A program made the position numbers and the translations under genes. A stretch of 64,000 nucleotides of DNA, taken from Thereva unica. Its lineage: Eukaryota; Arthropoda; Insecta; Diptera; Therevidae. The notes under the pieces are model-generated. The model saw only the letters and a list, made by a program, of their open reading frames with translations. It made no database searches and was not told where the DNA came from. Each line of letters begins with the position of its first letter. Positions within the stretch are counted from its first letter, which is position 1. Below are positions 33,188-45,200 of the stretch, piece after piece. The DNA lies in the NCBI GenBank assembly GCA_949987705.1, contig OX465281.1:224907978-224971977 (forward strand), written 5' to 3'.

Positions 33188-34446
33188 ATGATCAAAATTT
33201 CGTCCCATATATTACTATCTAGGATAAGAGAGGCAGTAGACCGAACGCTTAGGAGGCAGCAGGCCGGATTCAGAAAGAGCCGCTCCTGTATTGATCATAT
33301 TAACACCTTGAGAATAATAGTGGAGCAGTCTACTAAATTCCAAACCCTCCTTTACCTTGCTTTCGTAGACTATGAGAAAGCGTTCGACTAGGAGCTTTAT
33401 TTGGTAGGCACTATGGCGACGTTGACTGCCTGATAAAATAATAGAATTGATAAAATCCCTATATAATAATTCCAAATGCAGAGTTCTCCATAATGGAAAA
33501 TTATGCGACAGCTTTGAGGTGAACTCAGGAGTACGACAAGGATGTCTACTTTCGCCTTTACTATTTCTTATAGTAATAAATGACATCCTTGTCGGCGCTC
33601 TAGATAGTAGAACAGGCGGCATACAATGGGGTTTGCTAGACCGCCTTAAGGATCTCGACTACGCCGATGATATCTGTTTGCTGGCCCACAGACACCAGGA
33701 CCTCAAAAACATGTTACACAATTTGGCAACAGAAAGTAGTCCAGCAGGCTCAAGGCTAAATCCGACAAAAACAAAAGAAATGCGGATAAATGCAAACACC
33801 ATTGAACGGACAGCGCTGAATAACCGTGACATGGAACTGGTAGATAAATTCTGCTACCTCGTTAGTGTTATTACCGAAAATGGTGGTGCAGAAGAAGACG
33901 TCAGTTCCAGAATAAATAAAGCACGAGGCGCATATGCATGCCTGTCCCGCATATGGAGATCAACGGAGATTTCCACAAACACCAAATTGCGGCTGTGCAA
34001 CTGCAACGTTAAAGCAGTTCTTTTGTACGGTTGCGAAACGTGGAAAGTCACCCAATTCATCACGGGGCGCCTACAAGTCTTTATCAACAGATGCCTGCGT
34101 CGTATCCTAAAAATCTGTTGGCAAGATAGAATTTCAAACGAAGAACTATGGCGCCATGCCGGCCAAGAAAGGATAGACGACCAAATCTCTCGAAAGAAAT
34201 GGAATTGGGTAGGCCACACCTTGCAACGCGAAAACAAAAATCTAGCCAAACAGGCCGTTGACTGGAATCCGCAAGGATCCCGTCGAGTCGGAAGACCTAG
34301 AACAACGTGGAGGAGAGCGCTACTAGCAGAAGCCGTAAAAACTGCGAGATCCTGGTCGGAGCTGAGAGCTGTCGTGCAAGACAGAGTCCGATGGAGGGCA
34401 ACTTGTTCCGCTCTATGTCCCATGAGGGATTAAAGGAGCGTAAAAA
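33188..34446 (+). mobile_element. RTE LINE (family C), copy 2, best preserved
   Basis: 5'-truncated RTE-clade copy. It reads the RT from SRIREAVDRTLRRQQAGFRK and AFVDYEKAFD (stop at 33389), then a long open frame 33447-34433 with SGVRQGCLLSPLLF, the catalytic DYADDICLLAH (about 33657-33690), NPTKTKEMRINA, KFCYLVSVITENGG, VLLYGCETWKV, RRILKICWQDRISNEELW, KWNWVGHTLQRENKNLAKQA and GRPRTTWRRALLAEA. The 3' end is GGATTAAAGGAGCG followed by an AAGAAG-type tail (34441-34460). The endonuclease is missing and one short indel or stop separates the two RT blocks. It is the empty-site reference for the interrupted copy at 17.9-22.5 kb. Confidence 0.9.
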
Positions 34447-34459
34447 AGAAGAAGAAATA

Positions 34460-34900
34460 AAGAGTCATTATGATAAAAGCGATAAAATTTTGCAAGAGCT
34501 GCTACATTCCTACGGCGACTTAATGAATCTATTGAACAGCAAATTACGCTATTACCAATAAGTTTGATAGCGTGGTTTTGCACTTTGTCCAGCCAAGCTA
34601 AGATGGTTCTTGGGGCCCCGGCCCAGATATATGTACGAGTTGTATTCGAGAGGGGGACGAACGTAGGACTTGTAGATAATAACCCTCGCGAATGGCTGAA
34701 GGAGGAATTTGCATCTTTTGAGGAATCCTAGGCTTTTTTAGCCATTTGGAATATGTGGTTATTCCAGCGCAGATCTTCGGCTTATGTTACGCCTAGGTTG
34801 TTTAGAGACGACTCTGCCGTTACGATCTTGTTGTCCACTGAAATAGAAAGAGGGTGGGTGCAAGTTTTGTTGGGAATGAGACAGTACTTCGTTTAAAACT
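34460..34900 (-). pseudogene. LINE family A, degenerate 3' region
   Basis: Nucleotide matches to the C-terminal coding region of family A, heavily mutated: CTGCTACATTCCTACGG, TAGGACTTGTAGATAATAAC, GGCTGAAGGAGGAATTTGCA and ATATGTGGTTATTCCA, all in the same order as in the copy at 23.9-24.6 kb. No open frame survives. Older than the other family A copies. Confidence 0.7.
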
Positions 34901-34990
34901 TCTTTTGTTTAATAACTACAATTTAGAAATTCCGAAATGAATTCCTTATTTTACTGGACTATATTGTATGACTTAGAGACAATTCCTCAA

Positions 34991-35005
34991 TTTTTATACT
35001 TTCAG
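34991..35005 (+). promoter_or_regulatory. Predicted 3' splice site in the 5' leader of gene 1
   Basis: TTTTTATACTTTCAG ends three bases before ATG 35009. The paralogue has the same arrangement (TTTATTCCAG six bases before its ATG), so both probably have an intron in the 5' UTR with its first exon upstream. Confidence 0.55.
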
Positions 35006-35008
35006 ACA

Positions 35009-36263
35009 ATGTTAACCCAACGTCTCGTTGCAACCTTATTTTTACTATGCAGCACATGTATATTACTATACGCTCAGAGTATTTCACCTGAAGAAATGAA
35101 GAGAAGGATTGAAGCAATTTTTCCGCCAACAGGACCACGATCCAACGGCACAGCTACAAATCCAACAACGTTCGTCAACTTTACTGGTTGTGCAGAGGGC
35201 TCCGAGTGTACGCCGCTTCACTTATGTTCTCCGAATGGCACAATATACGTAGATGGAAGCACAGGATTCACTGAACGAAACACCGTTATCCATCAGTGTC
35301 CTTCATTGGAAAAATGCTGCTCATTTAGTGAGAAGGTAGTCAGGTTGAATCAAACTGAACTTTAACTTATTAACATTTTTCCCAATGTAGTCAACAGGTA
35401 CGGACGTTGTTTTGCCGCCAAATAAAAATCAAGATGGTTGTGGCTACAGGAATGAAGATGGAGTTGGCTATCGGGTAGTCAACGTTGGCGAAGTATCGCA
35501 GTATGGAGAGTTCCCCTGGATAGTGGCCATTTTGGAAAAGGAAGAAACCGCAAGAGGCACAGAATATAACTTGCTTTGTGGAGGATCGCTGGTCACACCC
35601 TCTATTGTTATTTCTGCCGCTCATTGCTTCTTTGAAAAGGACATTGCAAAAATAGTAATACGAGCTGGGGAATATGATCCACAAACTCGGGCAGAAATTC
35701 TACCACATCAAGATCGAGGCTGCAGCGATATTATTATCCACCCAGACTTCCACAAGCCCTCATTGCGCTACGACGTTGCGATCGTGGAGCTTACAGAGCC
35801 TATCGAGCTGCAGGATCATATCCAGACGATCTGTCTTCCACCTACAAATATCAATTTTGATGATAAACGCTGCCTGGCTTTTGGATGGGGCAAGGATAAG
35901 TTTGGTGAGACCGGTGTTTACCAAGTCATACCAAGAGTTGTTGATCTTCCGATAGTAGCAAGAAATATTTGCCAGGAAATATTGCGAACTACAGAAGTAG
36001 GTAAACGTTTTGAACTGCATGCAACCTTCCTTTGTGCTGGCGGAGAGCTTGGGAAGGATACTTGCCAAGGGGACGGAGGATCACCACTCATGTGCGAAGT
36101 TCCTGGACAGAGCGGGCGATATTATTTATCCGGAATGGTATCGTGGGGTGTTGGCTGTGGAAATATTATTCCAGCAGGATATGTAAATGTTCCATACTTG
36201 CGCAGCTGGATTGATGAGCAGTTACAGAAGAAGGGCGCCCAAGCTACTCATTATACACCATAA
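35009..36263 (+). CDS. Clip-domain serine protease homologue 1 (phenoloxidase-activating factor 2-like)
   Basis: Two coding exons, 35009-35335 and 35391-36263, with a 55-bp GT-AG intron in phase 0, give 399 residues. Residues 1-22 are a signal peptide (MLTQRLVATLFLLC...YAQ). A clip domain spans Cys61, 67, 73, 97, 103 and 104. A linker with Cys126 leads to a chymotrypsin-fold domain from about residue 133. The triad His (AAHC, residue 187) and Asp (YDVAI, residue 237) are present, but the motif around the nucleophile is GDGGSP, with Gly338 where Ser is required, so it should lack proteolytic activity. Clip proteins of this kind act as secreted cofactors in prophenoloxidase activation (family knowledge; the specific role is inferred). 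Start choice: first ATG after a predicted leader splice site, directly before the signal peptide. No disruption is seen. Paralogue at 49517-50780. Confidence 0.92.
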
Positions 36264-36269
36264 GTGTTT

Positions 36270-36830
36270 TTTGTTGAATTTATTTTGTATTTAAATATTT
36301 TATTATTAAGTAAAATTAGTTTTTATTAATTGTAATTATAATACTTTTATTTATTGAAATATTTGAATGGAAATAGAATGAAAAATTCTGAATTCGGAAG
36401 GTTCACACCTGCCTTTGAGAGCGGTGCCGCCTTGTAACACTACCAGTGGATTGTTGGTAAGCAGTTAAAAAGATGTAAGGAGACTTAGCTTCATAACCGA
36501 ATACTGTGTCCTAAATAACCATTGATGTAAGATCGGAAGGGCAGACGACTCAGCCTGTAGACTTTACTTCTAGGAGGGTAAAAAAGATTAGAAAACGGCA
36601 GGATAAAGCCAGTCAATAAACTAGGACTATATGGTTGTCCCAGTATCCGGAAAATTACTCTCCACAATAACTGAGATTATGAAGATTAGCTCGTGGAACT
36701 AGCAGAGATTGATCCAGCTGAGACAGAACTGTTGATTTGCACCAATAGAATCATAAATATAACTGACTTCAGTCTACCTACAATTAAAGATTGACCACAA
36801 AACCCGATTCTGACTAGCTAGTGTAATTGG
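36270..36830. other. 3' flank of gene 1, no further gene
   Basis: AT-rich for about 120 bases after the stop, where the 3' UTR must lie; I cannot fix a polyadenylation signal. Then unassigned sequence. Confidence 0.4.
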
Positions 36831-36833
36831 TGT

Positions 36834-37268
36834 TATTTTGGACACTTACTTGCGGTTTCTTCTTCTTTAACGGTTCTACAACCGCGATCCGGACCTGGCC
36901 TCTTGCATCTGTTCTCTCCACCGGTCCCGATTCTGAGCCGATGTCATCCAGTTTGGAATACCTAAGCTCGGAGCATCCTGGTCTACGCCATCCTTCGCTA
37001 TCGCATCCCATAGGTCTTACCGGAGAGATCTTTCCGAGCAGGCTCATCTTAACTCATACGAGCTAGATGCCCTGCCCACCGGACTCGGTTTATTTTCTTC
37101 ACAACATCGTTGTCGCGATAGATTGTAGAGTCTCCGGAATCGTCCTTCCTCACATACGGGGCCAACAATCCTCCCAAGTATTGTATTTTCGAACACGGCT
37201 AAGAGGTTGGAGTGCCTTTTGCTAAGCACCCACGTTTCGGATGCATACGTGAGTACCAGTAAGACCAT
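36834..37268 (-). pseudogene. RTE-like LINE (family D), C-terminal fragment
   Basis: Minus strand reads MVLLVLTYASETWVLSKRHS then NLLAVFENTILGRIVGPVCE (37268-37150) and, after a frame change, CDSEGWRRPGCSELRYSKLD and RTDARGQVRIAVVEPLKKKK (to about 36850). The YxSETW block, the RRLYN segment and the basic lysine-rich C-terminus mark the end of an RTE-type ORF. The same C-terminal piece recurs at 42040-42227 and a YGSEAWT relative at 56480. Truncated at both sides. Confidence 0.75.
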
Positions 37269-37299
37269 CGTCTTATATTGTAAAAGCTTAGAAGTTTAT

Positions 37300-38620
37300 G
37301 ATTAGATGCTTAAATTTAAAGAGCCTTGACAGACTATAATAGGCTTTCCCGTCTTAGGGGACGGCATAGGAAGGAACTGCTTAGAGTTGGCCAGTCCAGG
37401 CGCGGATCTCCAGCGTTTAGTATGTTTCATCAAAGTCCGATCGGCCAGGGCCTTTTGCAGCAAGCTGGACGGTGCCCCAATAGCCGGCTCTGGACCGATG
37501 AATGCAATATCAGAGCCCTGTTTAGCCAGGGCATCTGCATTTTTGTTGCCTTTGAACACCCGGTGATTCCTAGGACCTAGGGACCTAGAAAAGGGTAACT
37601 TGATTGAGAATGCCCAACTCATCAAGAGCACGTTGGCAGTCCCAAAACTAATTTCGACTTGCTCCTACGGGCCCTTATCGCTCGAATTGCCGCTTGGCTA
37701 TCAGAGAATATAAAAATCCGTAGGTCCTTATTAAGTTCTCATGAGCGCATGCCAGAATAGCGTATACTTCTGCTTGAAAGACAGTTGCTAGGGCGCCTAG
37801 GCTTATCGCCCTGCTGAATCTGGAGCTTTCCATCCGTATACAATACTAGTCCACCCGGCAAAACTTTAGGAAAAGTCCTGTTAGTCTATCCTGTATGTAC
37901 ACCGAAGGCTGCTTGAAATTTGTGATTTTAAAAGGCTTGCAGTCCGGTAGCATCCCCGCTTCCGGAATCTCGTCTATGATGTTGATTATTATCGAGTGTC
38001 CTTGCTCAATACCAGTACCCAGGTGACCATTCGCTTTCAGCCGCATCGCCACGTTTATGGTGGTTTATGGTACGTTTACCAAATTAAGAAGAGTCTCCGG
38101 CGCTTCCGTCCGCGAAATACGTATGGCCCCAGTGATGGAGAGGGAGGTCATTTTTGAATTTTGATTAAATTTGTTATGAAACCCTTAAGCGTCGTTCTGT
38201 ACCACCAAACTAAAGCTCCATAAGTTACCATGGGCCTAATGATGGTGATGTATATCCAATACATGGTTGTCGGTTACAAACCCTATGTGGAACCACAAGC
38301 TCTGCGGATCTGCCCTTTCTGCTCATTAGAGTGTCCATGTGCTGGTTCCAGTTGAGCTTGGCATCTAGCGTCACTCCTAAATATTGGGCTTGTTATGAGA
38401 AGCCTATAGTTCTGTCTGCGAGTGTAGGTTCAAAAAGTTCCGGTAGTGATCGATTTCTGGTGAAAGGAACCAGAATCGTTTTGTGGGAATTGACATTTAG
38501 TCCTACGCTCTCGCACCAGCAAGAGACCATATCTAGTGCTTGCTGCAGGCGCCTTGACATGGCTCCTTCAGTTTCACCTGTAACCACTATGACCACATCA
38601 TCAAAGTAACCTAGAAAAGG
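37300..38620 (-). pseudogene. LINE with RNase H, second family, RT end plus RNase H
   Basis: Minus strand. 38620-38393 reads GYFDDVVIVVTGETEGAMSR (catalytic F-DD box), ALDMVSCWCESVGLNVNSHK then TILVPFTRN; next QYLGVTLDAKLNWNQHMD (about 38380-38330). RNase H follows with LVLYTDGK (about 37840), ATVFQAEVYAILACAHE (about 37780-37740), IFSDSQAAIRAI (about 37700) and FWVPGPRNHRVFKGNKNADA then LAKQGSDIAF (about 37590-37505). The C-terminus ends near 37302. Many frame changes exist. The HxGxxGN motif is altered to PRNHRVFKGN, so the domain is degraded. An I/LOA-type element, distinct from that at 29.1 kb. Confidence 0.8.
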
Positions 38621-38631
38621 CAAATGAAGTT

Positions 38632-38830
38632 AACATAAACATACAATCGCTATTCATAGACTTCAGAAACGCCTATGATAAAATAAAACGTGAAGAATTA
38701 TATAAAGCTAATATGGAGTACTTAAGATTTCCCAAACACCTCGCAGATTTGACCAAAATGACAATGAAAGAGGTAAAATGCATAATAAGAATAGAAGGAG
38801 AGCTGTCAGAACCGCGAGGTGTTTAGGGAG
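38632..38830 (+). pseudogene. LINE RT palm fragment
   Basis: Plus strand reads SLFIDFRNAYDKIKREELYK, then HLADLTKMTMKEVKCIIRIE, then GELSEPR: the first palm motif (FIDFxxAYDxIxRExLY) and following helix of a LINE RT. The related family at 47.6-48.1 kb has FDVKQAYDIIDREQMY. The adjoining catalytic DD box is absent. Confidence 0.65.
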
Positions 38831-38934
38831 AGGAGGGAGTCGACCCAAATCTCGCCCAATCTCATTTGTGGAAGAGGGAGGTCTCGGCAAGTATCACGTA
38901 ATGTTTTTCCACAAGCAGGTGTAAAAAAAATTTG

Positions 38935-39690
38935 AAGAAAACCAAGCTTAGGAGTAACCCTTTATACTTTCAGTACCAGTTAAGGTCATGATGCTAGTAA
39001 CAACCTTGTTTTGAAGAATAGAGAAGAATAGGAAATGTTAAAGGGGGTCTGGGGGTGCTCAAGGAAATGTCGATGAATTTTACGTTTGAGCTCTAAGATG
39101 TTGTACGAGTTTGGAAATACTGACTGTAGGAGATTATTCCACAGTCGAGTTATTCAATTCATAAACGAACTTCTAGATCGTATTGTGTCCAAGGGGGTTG
39201 GACTGTAGGGTATTGGGGTGGGCCGTGCGTGTCAAAGCAAGCCAAGGTGGTTTTTGGGGCGACTATCTAGATATACGAATTATATTCAAGACGGGGCCGT
39301 ATGTAAGATTTGTAGATTGTAGCCAAGGGGCTGGCTGGAGGATCTCTTAAGAAATCCAAGGCATTGGGGGGCTTGTGGGACGATTTGGAATATGTGATCA
39401 TTCCATCGCCGATCCTCCGTAAGGGGTCCATTAAACGATAGGTTTTGCTGTCAGTTTATAAAAGTTACGGCTAAGACTGATGGAAAACTTACCGTCTAAG
39501 GTGATGATTGATGTAATTATCTGAATATTTTGATTCTCACCAATCACGACTGATGGTATTGATTGACGCTTGCATGAACGTTTAATGGACGCCTTAAAGC
39601 TACCCCTAGGATGTTAAGAGTTGAGTCAGCCATTAAGCCAGCTCTAGACTCACGCCGTTAACAGCCGCGAGCACCCGTAAACGTCAATGT
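38935..39690 (-). pseudogene. LINE family A, degenerate 3' region split by a MITE
   Basis: From the 3' UTR word CTTAGGAGTAACCCTTTATA through ACTGTAGGAGATTATTCCAC and GCCAAGGTGGTTTTTGGGGC to GGAATATGTGATCATTCCAT, all in family A order but with no open frame. A 173-bp MITE splits it (39422-39594), after which CTAGGATGTTAAGAGTTGAG continues the family A sequence. Confidence 0.75.
39422..39594. mobile_element. 173-bp MITE, TA duplication
   Basis: The ends are AGGGGTCCATTAAACG and CGTTTAATGGACGCCT, inverted with one mismatch. TA stands on both sides (39420-39421 and 39595-39596). Boundaries are supported by family A sequence continuing on both sides. TA target sites suggest a Tc1/mariner-type element, though other superfamilies cannot be excluded. 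Confidence 0.65.
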
Positions 39691-39699
39691 GGATGGTTT

Positions 39700-42035
39700 T
39701 CTCGTCTAGTTTGCTCCTTGATATCCGTGAGTGGATGCGGTGTAAATTCTCGCCGTAAATTCACGGCGTGGATGTGAAGACGCCTTCTCGACGCCTCTCT
39801 TCTCCCGCAGAGATAGGAGGGATTTCTCCCAAGAAATCTCACCAAGGGGGAGGGGGGTCGAAAAATCGCAAAAATAACCTCGCGTAATTAATGGACGACC
39901 CCAGAAGAAGATATACGAACCCCAGGTATAAGAAATTGGAGACTTCAAGCCAGGGATCGACAGTTCTAGATGAGGATGTTGCCGGAAGCCAAGGCCAATA
40001 ACAGGCTGTGAAGCTATTTATGATGACACAACAACCGTCATAAATTAAAAATACCACACAATCTAAAGGCCAACGACATGAGTTAAAATGATTAATGCAC
40101 ATCATTAAACCAAAAATCACCCAATTTATAGCCGGTATTAACTTTTGTTAAAAATAAATCGTTTATCAACAGATATGAACTCTCGGGTAGAAAAATAAAA
40201 AGTAAAAAATAAAACGAAATAAGACTTGTTAACAACAACCGACAATGTGCTAAAAAATAATTTCTTAAGTCACGGCCAGCTTTAAACAATGATCTCAATA
40301 TGCAATCTGATCTAGCCTCGATTAAAAACATTAATTTCCGTAAAATGCATGAACCCTAGATCTTCGTGTCTATGCAGAAAAATTTCAGTGAACACCCCCC
40401 CACTTGATTCTGCCATACAAAAATTGCTTGAGTGTTTCTGGATAATAAAGTTTTAGCTGAATCCGTTGAAGCGTTCTCAAATCAGACAGAATGTCTACAT
40501 ATGTACTAAGAACCACTGGGCCTTGCTTTGCCGAAATGTGCAAGTCAACATTTATTTTTTTTTATGTATTTTTTCTGAATTCACTCTTTTATGAGGAAAT
40601 AAGTAAATCACAGAAAGTTAATTGCAAAGATCGTTTCAACAAACGAAGCTTTTAATATGTTTCTGATTAAAACTTCTAAATAAATAATTGTAGTTGTTGC
40701 CAACAATTCGAGATATTTAAATAATGAGGAATTTACACACTGAGAAACAGAGGTTGTACTTTTTTTTTATATATAGTTTTAACCTATTGGTATAAGTGTT
40801 GAGCGGTCATGTGAAGTTATCATCGCTTTATACAATTTCGCCCTAAGAAATTCCCAAGCTTAATCATAAATCTGACGCGGGGAATTACACACAGCAAAAA
40901 CAAAAAAAAAAAATTCTGAGCCTCGATATTTAATTCCAAAGCTTAGCTTTTATTTCTTACTGGTTTTTACAAGAGGACCTCAAGTGAGTAGCGCAAAACT
41001 TGAATTAATTGGCGGCAGTTCGTTTCAATCCGTTCGACATATAAGATCTTCAACCATCTCTCTCTCACGCAAAAACTTGATTTGGGATCTTTTCACTGTC
41101 AGGTTTATAATTGAGGTGAGACAATCAAGTCCGTAGAAAACATCTTGAACTTGCAACAAAAATAGCAACAACATTTTTTTTAACAAAATCCGAACTATCG
41201 TAAAACATTTTGTGAAATTATGAAATTGAGTATTTAAGTGCAGTTGAATCGATTAGAAAATTATTAAAAAAAAAACGGTGAGTGCAGAAAAGTAGATTTA
41301 AAACCAGATAAGAATTGTTCAAGTCAGGTTCAATTGCGCGATTCAAGAGGTTAGATTGATATTGAAAGCTATTTAAAGATGTTTCGCTACATTCTCGTAT
41401 ACTTATCAACGCAAAAAAAAATTTAATAAATTAAAAACAAAATCAAAAAATTTGTTTGTTGTTAGTGAATTGTTTTGTTTGTTTTTTAAACAATTCTTAA
41501 TGAAATTCCCATATAATAACCATCTGAACTTTGAAAAAAAAATGATTTTAATAATTTTCAAGTTTACATATTTATTTCATTAGTATTTTTATAGCCAGCC
41601 ATGTTCGAAGAAAGATTTAATAAAACTGAACATGTTTCCTGTGTGATGAGATACTTGCACTAATGTTTGGTATTGTGAGATTGACACAATAAAGAGGCGC
41701 ATTTCTTATTGTGTTTCATTGTAGAATAACTTCAATTGAATATTTCAGAATTACAATGTTACACTACGTGCGTCAGAGTGAGGTTAGAATTATATTTTAA
41801 ATACCTAAATATTTAAATATGATCTAAAAGTATTTATCATTTAAACCATCGCGACGATGTTTAGATGTAATCAGAAAATTATCAATGCAAATTTTTTTAA
41901 TAGGAATCGTGCTTTATTATTGAGAAAAACTACATTCCTTGTGTGGCACCCAAACTGTTCCATAAACATTTATCAGCCATGGTTGATGATGAACCATTTT
42001 ATCAAAATATAAGATATTTTTTTTATAATATTACA
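39700..42035. other. AT-rich 2.3 kb without a recognisable gene
   Basis: Many stops on both strands, homopolymer runs and no inverted ends that I could see. Short minus-strand frames around 39706-40331 have no motif. The 41.2-42.0 kb part is strongly AT-rich. Confidence 0.45.
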
Positions 42036-42039
42036 TTCT

Positions 42040-42227
42040 TTTTCTTCTTTGGCGGATCTACCACCGCGACTCGGTCCTGGTCTCTCGCAATTGTCTTCAC
42101 CATATCCCCTACATACAGTTTGGTATCTTCTATGCTCTGGGTATCGTGTGGTGGTCAACTCCATCCCCCAGCGGAGGCTGGGTCTAAGTGTTGCCAGATC
42201 ATTTGTGGGTTTCTCCCCTGACTGCAC
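42040..42227 (-). pseudogene. RTE-like LINE (family D), C-terminal scrap
   Basis: Minus strand reads DLATLRPSLRWGMELTTTRY then a block rich in Arg, Gly and Pro ending in Lys-rich codons (RSAKEEKE). It aligns with the extreme C-terminus of the fragment at 36834-37050, including the CTTCTTTAACGG/CTTCTTTGGCGG start. Only the tail is present. Confidence 0.55.
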
Positions 42228-42287
42228 CAGAGATAGCTCTATATTCCCCTAAAACTCTTACTTCTCCCCTAAATCTATGAAACGTAT

Positions 42288-45200
42288 ATTTTTTTTATGT
42301 GGCAGTGCTAAGCTCAGGAGTAACTCTTTGTACTACCAGTCCGTCATGTCATTTGTCCTGTCGTGGTGCAATATCTAGCAGTAAGCTTAGTACGAGGAGG
42401 AGGAGGAGGGGGAATAGGTTAAGGGTTATAAAGGTACGGGGGGTATTGAAGAAGGTGGTGATGAACCCTGCGTTTGAACTCTTGGATGTTATAGGCGCTC
42501 GGAAATACCGACTGCGAGAGATTATTCCACAGTCGAGTTGTTCTATTTACAAACGAATTCAAATCTTGTTGAGTGCATGAAAGGGGGAGTTGCAGGTGGA
42601 GGGAATGAGACGAGTGGGCTAATCTGGTGTTGAGGGTATAAGATTGCCGTGGAGGCAGGAGAGCATTTAACTCGGAGGAACAGTTACTATGATAGTACCT
42701 AGCGATAAAATGGTGTCAGTGCTGCTACATTCCTAAGGTGACTCAGGGGGTCGATGGTGGAGCAAGCGGTATCGTCATTAATTAACTTAAGGGCCTTTTT
42801 TTGGACCTTATCTAACCATGCTAAGGTGGTTATTGGAGCGCCGCCTCAAATGAGGGAGTTGTATTCGAGAAGAGGCCGAATGTAGGATTTATAAATAACA
42901 GCACGGGCCGATGGTTGGAGGAGGAACCTGCACCTCTTAAGAAATCCCAAGCACTGGGATGCTTGTTTGGCGATTTGGAATATGTGGTCATTCCATCGCA
43001 AGTCTTTGGCTAATGTCACGCCTAAGGGCGCGCGCACACAGAAAGCGGAGCGGAGCTGAGCTTATCCGAGCTGACCGGAGCTGAGCTTATCGGTGCGCAC
43101 ACCAAAATCGGAGCGGAGAAGAGCATTTGGGAATTTACGTAGAATTATGTTTGCTTTATTATTTGGGTCATCATTCATTATACGAGTTGATTTAAAATGG
43201 TATCTTCAAAATTGCAAAGAAGTATTTTATGTGAAAATTCATTTTTACGAAAACAATATATTTTAAGAAAAAAGGATATGGGTACATGAAATTAATAAAA
43301 AAAGAAATCAATTTGGAGAATATTACCATTTATATAAACATTACTTCAGCCCAATTTCCTAGAAAACCTTTTCGAATTCCATATACAGAATTTTTCTAAA
43401 GAATTTTTCATTCGGAATCATTTTTACGCGCTGAGACAATTGCCACAAAACCAGCAAGAAAAATCAACTCCGCTCCGCCAGTAGCTGAACAGCTCCGCTC
43501 AGCTTACAGTGTGCGCAGTAATAGGGATTTTAATGTAAAGTTAGGGCAGAGCTGATAAGCTCCGCTCCGCTCCGCTCCGCTCCGCTTTCTGTGTGCGCGC
43601 GCCCTAAGATGTGTAGGGATGGGTCGGCCTTTACTTCCACGCCATCCACTGTCAAGGATGGTGATGTGTTGATCTTTTTCTTTGAAATAAGACAGTACTT
43701 GGTTTTGGAGGGGTTGAATTCGACACGATTCTTTTTTCCCCGCTCTATAATAAGTTCAATGTCGTTATTAATAGAGTTGAACATTAGTTCACGATCATCA
43801 AGACAGGATCTGGCATGTGTCTGTCTTGTATCGAAGCTGTACGAGTAACGTAGAGTACCGTCGTCAGCGAAGCTGAGAAGTGGGTTGGAGGGGATTGAAA
43901 TTAGGTCATTTATAAAGATAAGAAATAGGGCCGGTGATAAAATTGACCCCTGGGGTACCCCCGCAGAGATGGGGTGAGATTCAGATTTGACGCCATCCAA
44001 AACTACCTTAATTGTACGGCCGGAAAGGAAACTCTCAACCCACTTATAGAGAAGCGAGTCAATTCCAATAGCTTTGAGTTTAGCTAACAAGGCTGAGTGC
44101 CATACTCTATCAAAAGCCTTGGAGATAACTAGAGCAACCAGACTAGACTCACCGAATCCATGCAGACTACGGCTGAGGTGTTCGGTAAGGCAAACTAAAA
44201 GATCACCAGTGGATCTTTTTTGTCGGAAGCCGTATTGTTTGTCGTTTATAAGTTGGTTGGATTCTAGATATCCCATAAGCTTTTTGTTAATTATCGTCTC
44301 CATGGTTTTGGAGAGGATAGAAGTGATTGCTATTGGGCGGTAGTTGGAGGGAAGGCTGGAGTTACCTTTTTTCGGTATTGGCTGCACATGAGCAAGTTTC
44401 CAAGAATCTGGCTAAACTCCGGAAGAGTATGATAGGGCAAAAAGTTTGCGCAGAGGTTTAGCCAAAGGTGAGGCGCATTGTTTTAAGACGATATGGGGTA
44501 TATTATCGGGTCCAGTGGATTTGTTGACATCGAGCTCCTTGCGGCACCTGTACACCTCACGAGTCCTAAAGAAAACCCTGTCCATTAAATGAGCGCTGTG
44601 CTCGAGGACCGGGGGTAGCGTATCATTTTGGGGTAGAGAAGAATTTGAAGCAAACAGAGATGCTAATAAATCGGCCTTGGATTTTCTGTCTGTTATCACC
44701 TTTTCATCGTGGATGAATGAAGGAGCTGTGGATGTAGTGAAATTCTTCTTGATGAGACTTACCAAGGACCAGAAGCTTTTGCTACCAGACGTTGCATTAA
44801 GGAGTTTATTTCTCAACTTGCTGTCAAATGAATTTTTGACATAACTTATGGTGACTTTACAGGAATTTCTTAGTTTTATATACTCTTCACGGAGCGATTC
44901 ACTCGGGAAGCTCTTGTAAGCCCGAAAGGCGGCTTATTTATTTCTGATTGCATTCATACACTCCCGATTGAATCATCTGTTGTGCCTAGCCTTCACAGAT
45001 TTAGTAGAATGAGGAATGAACAAATGCATTCCTGCCTGTATGGTTCTACAGATACGAATTGCGGCAGAGTTGACGTTTTTGTTTCGGAAACACTGGTTCC
45101 AGTCAGTACATTGGAAAAAATTAATAAGGCCTAGCCAATTGGCCTTCCAATAATGCCATACAGTTCTTCTAACTGGTTTGGGAGGGGTGGGAAATTTAAA

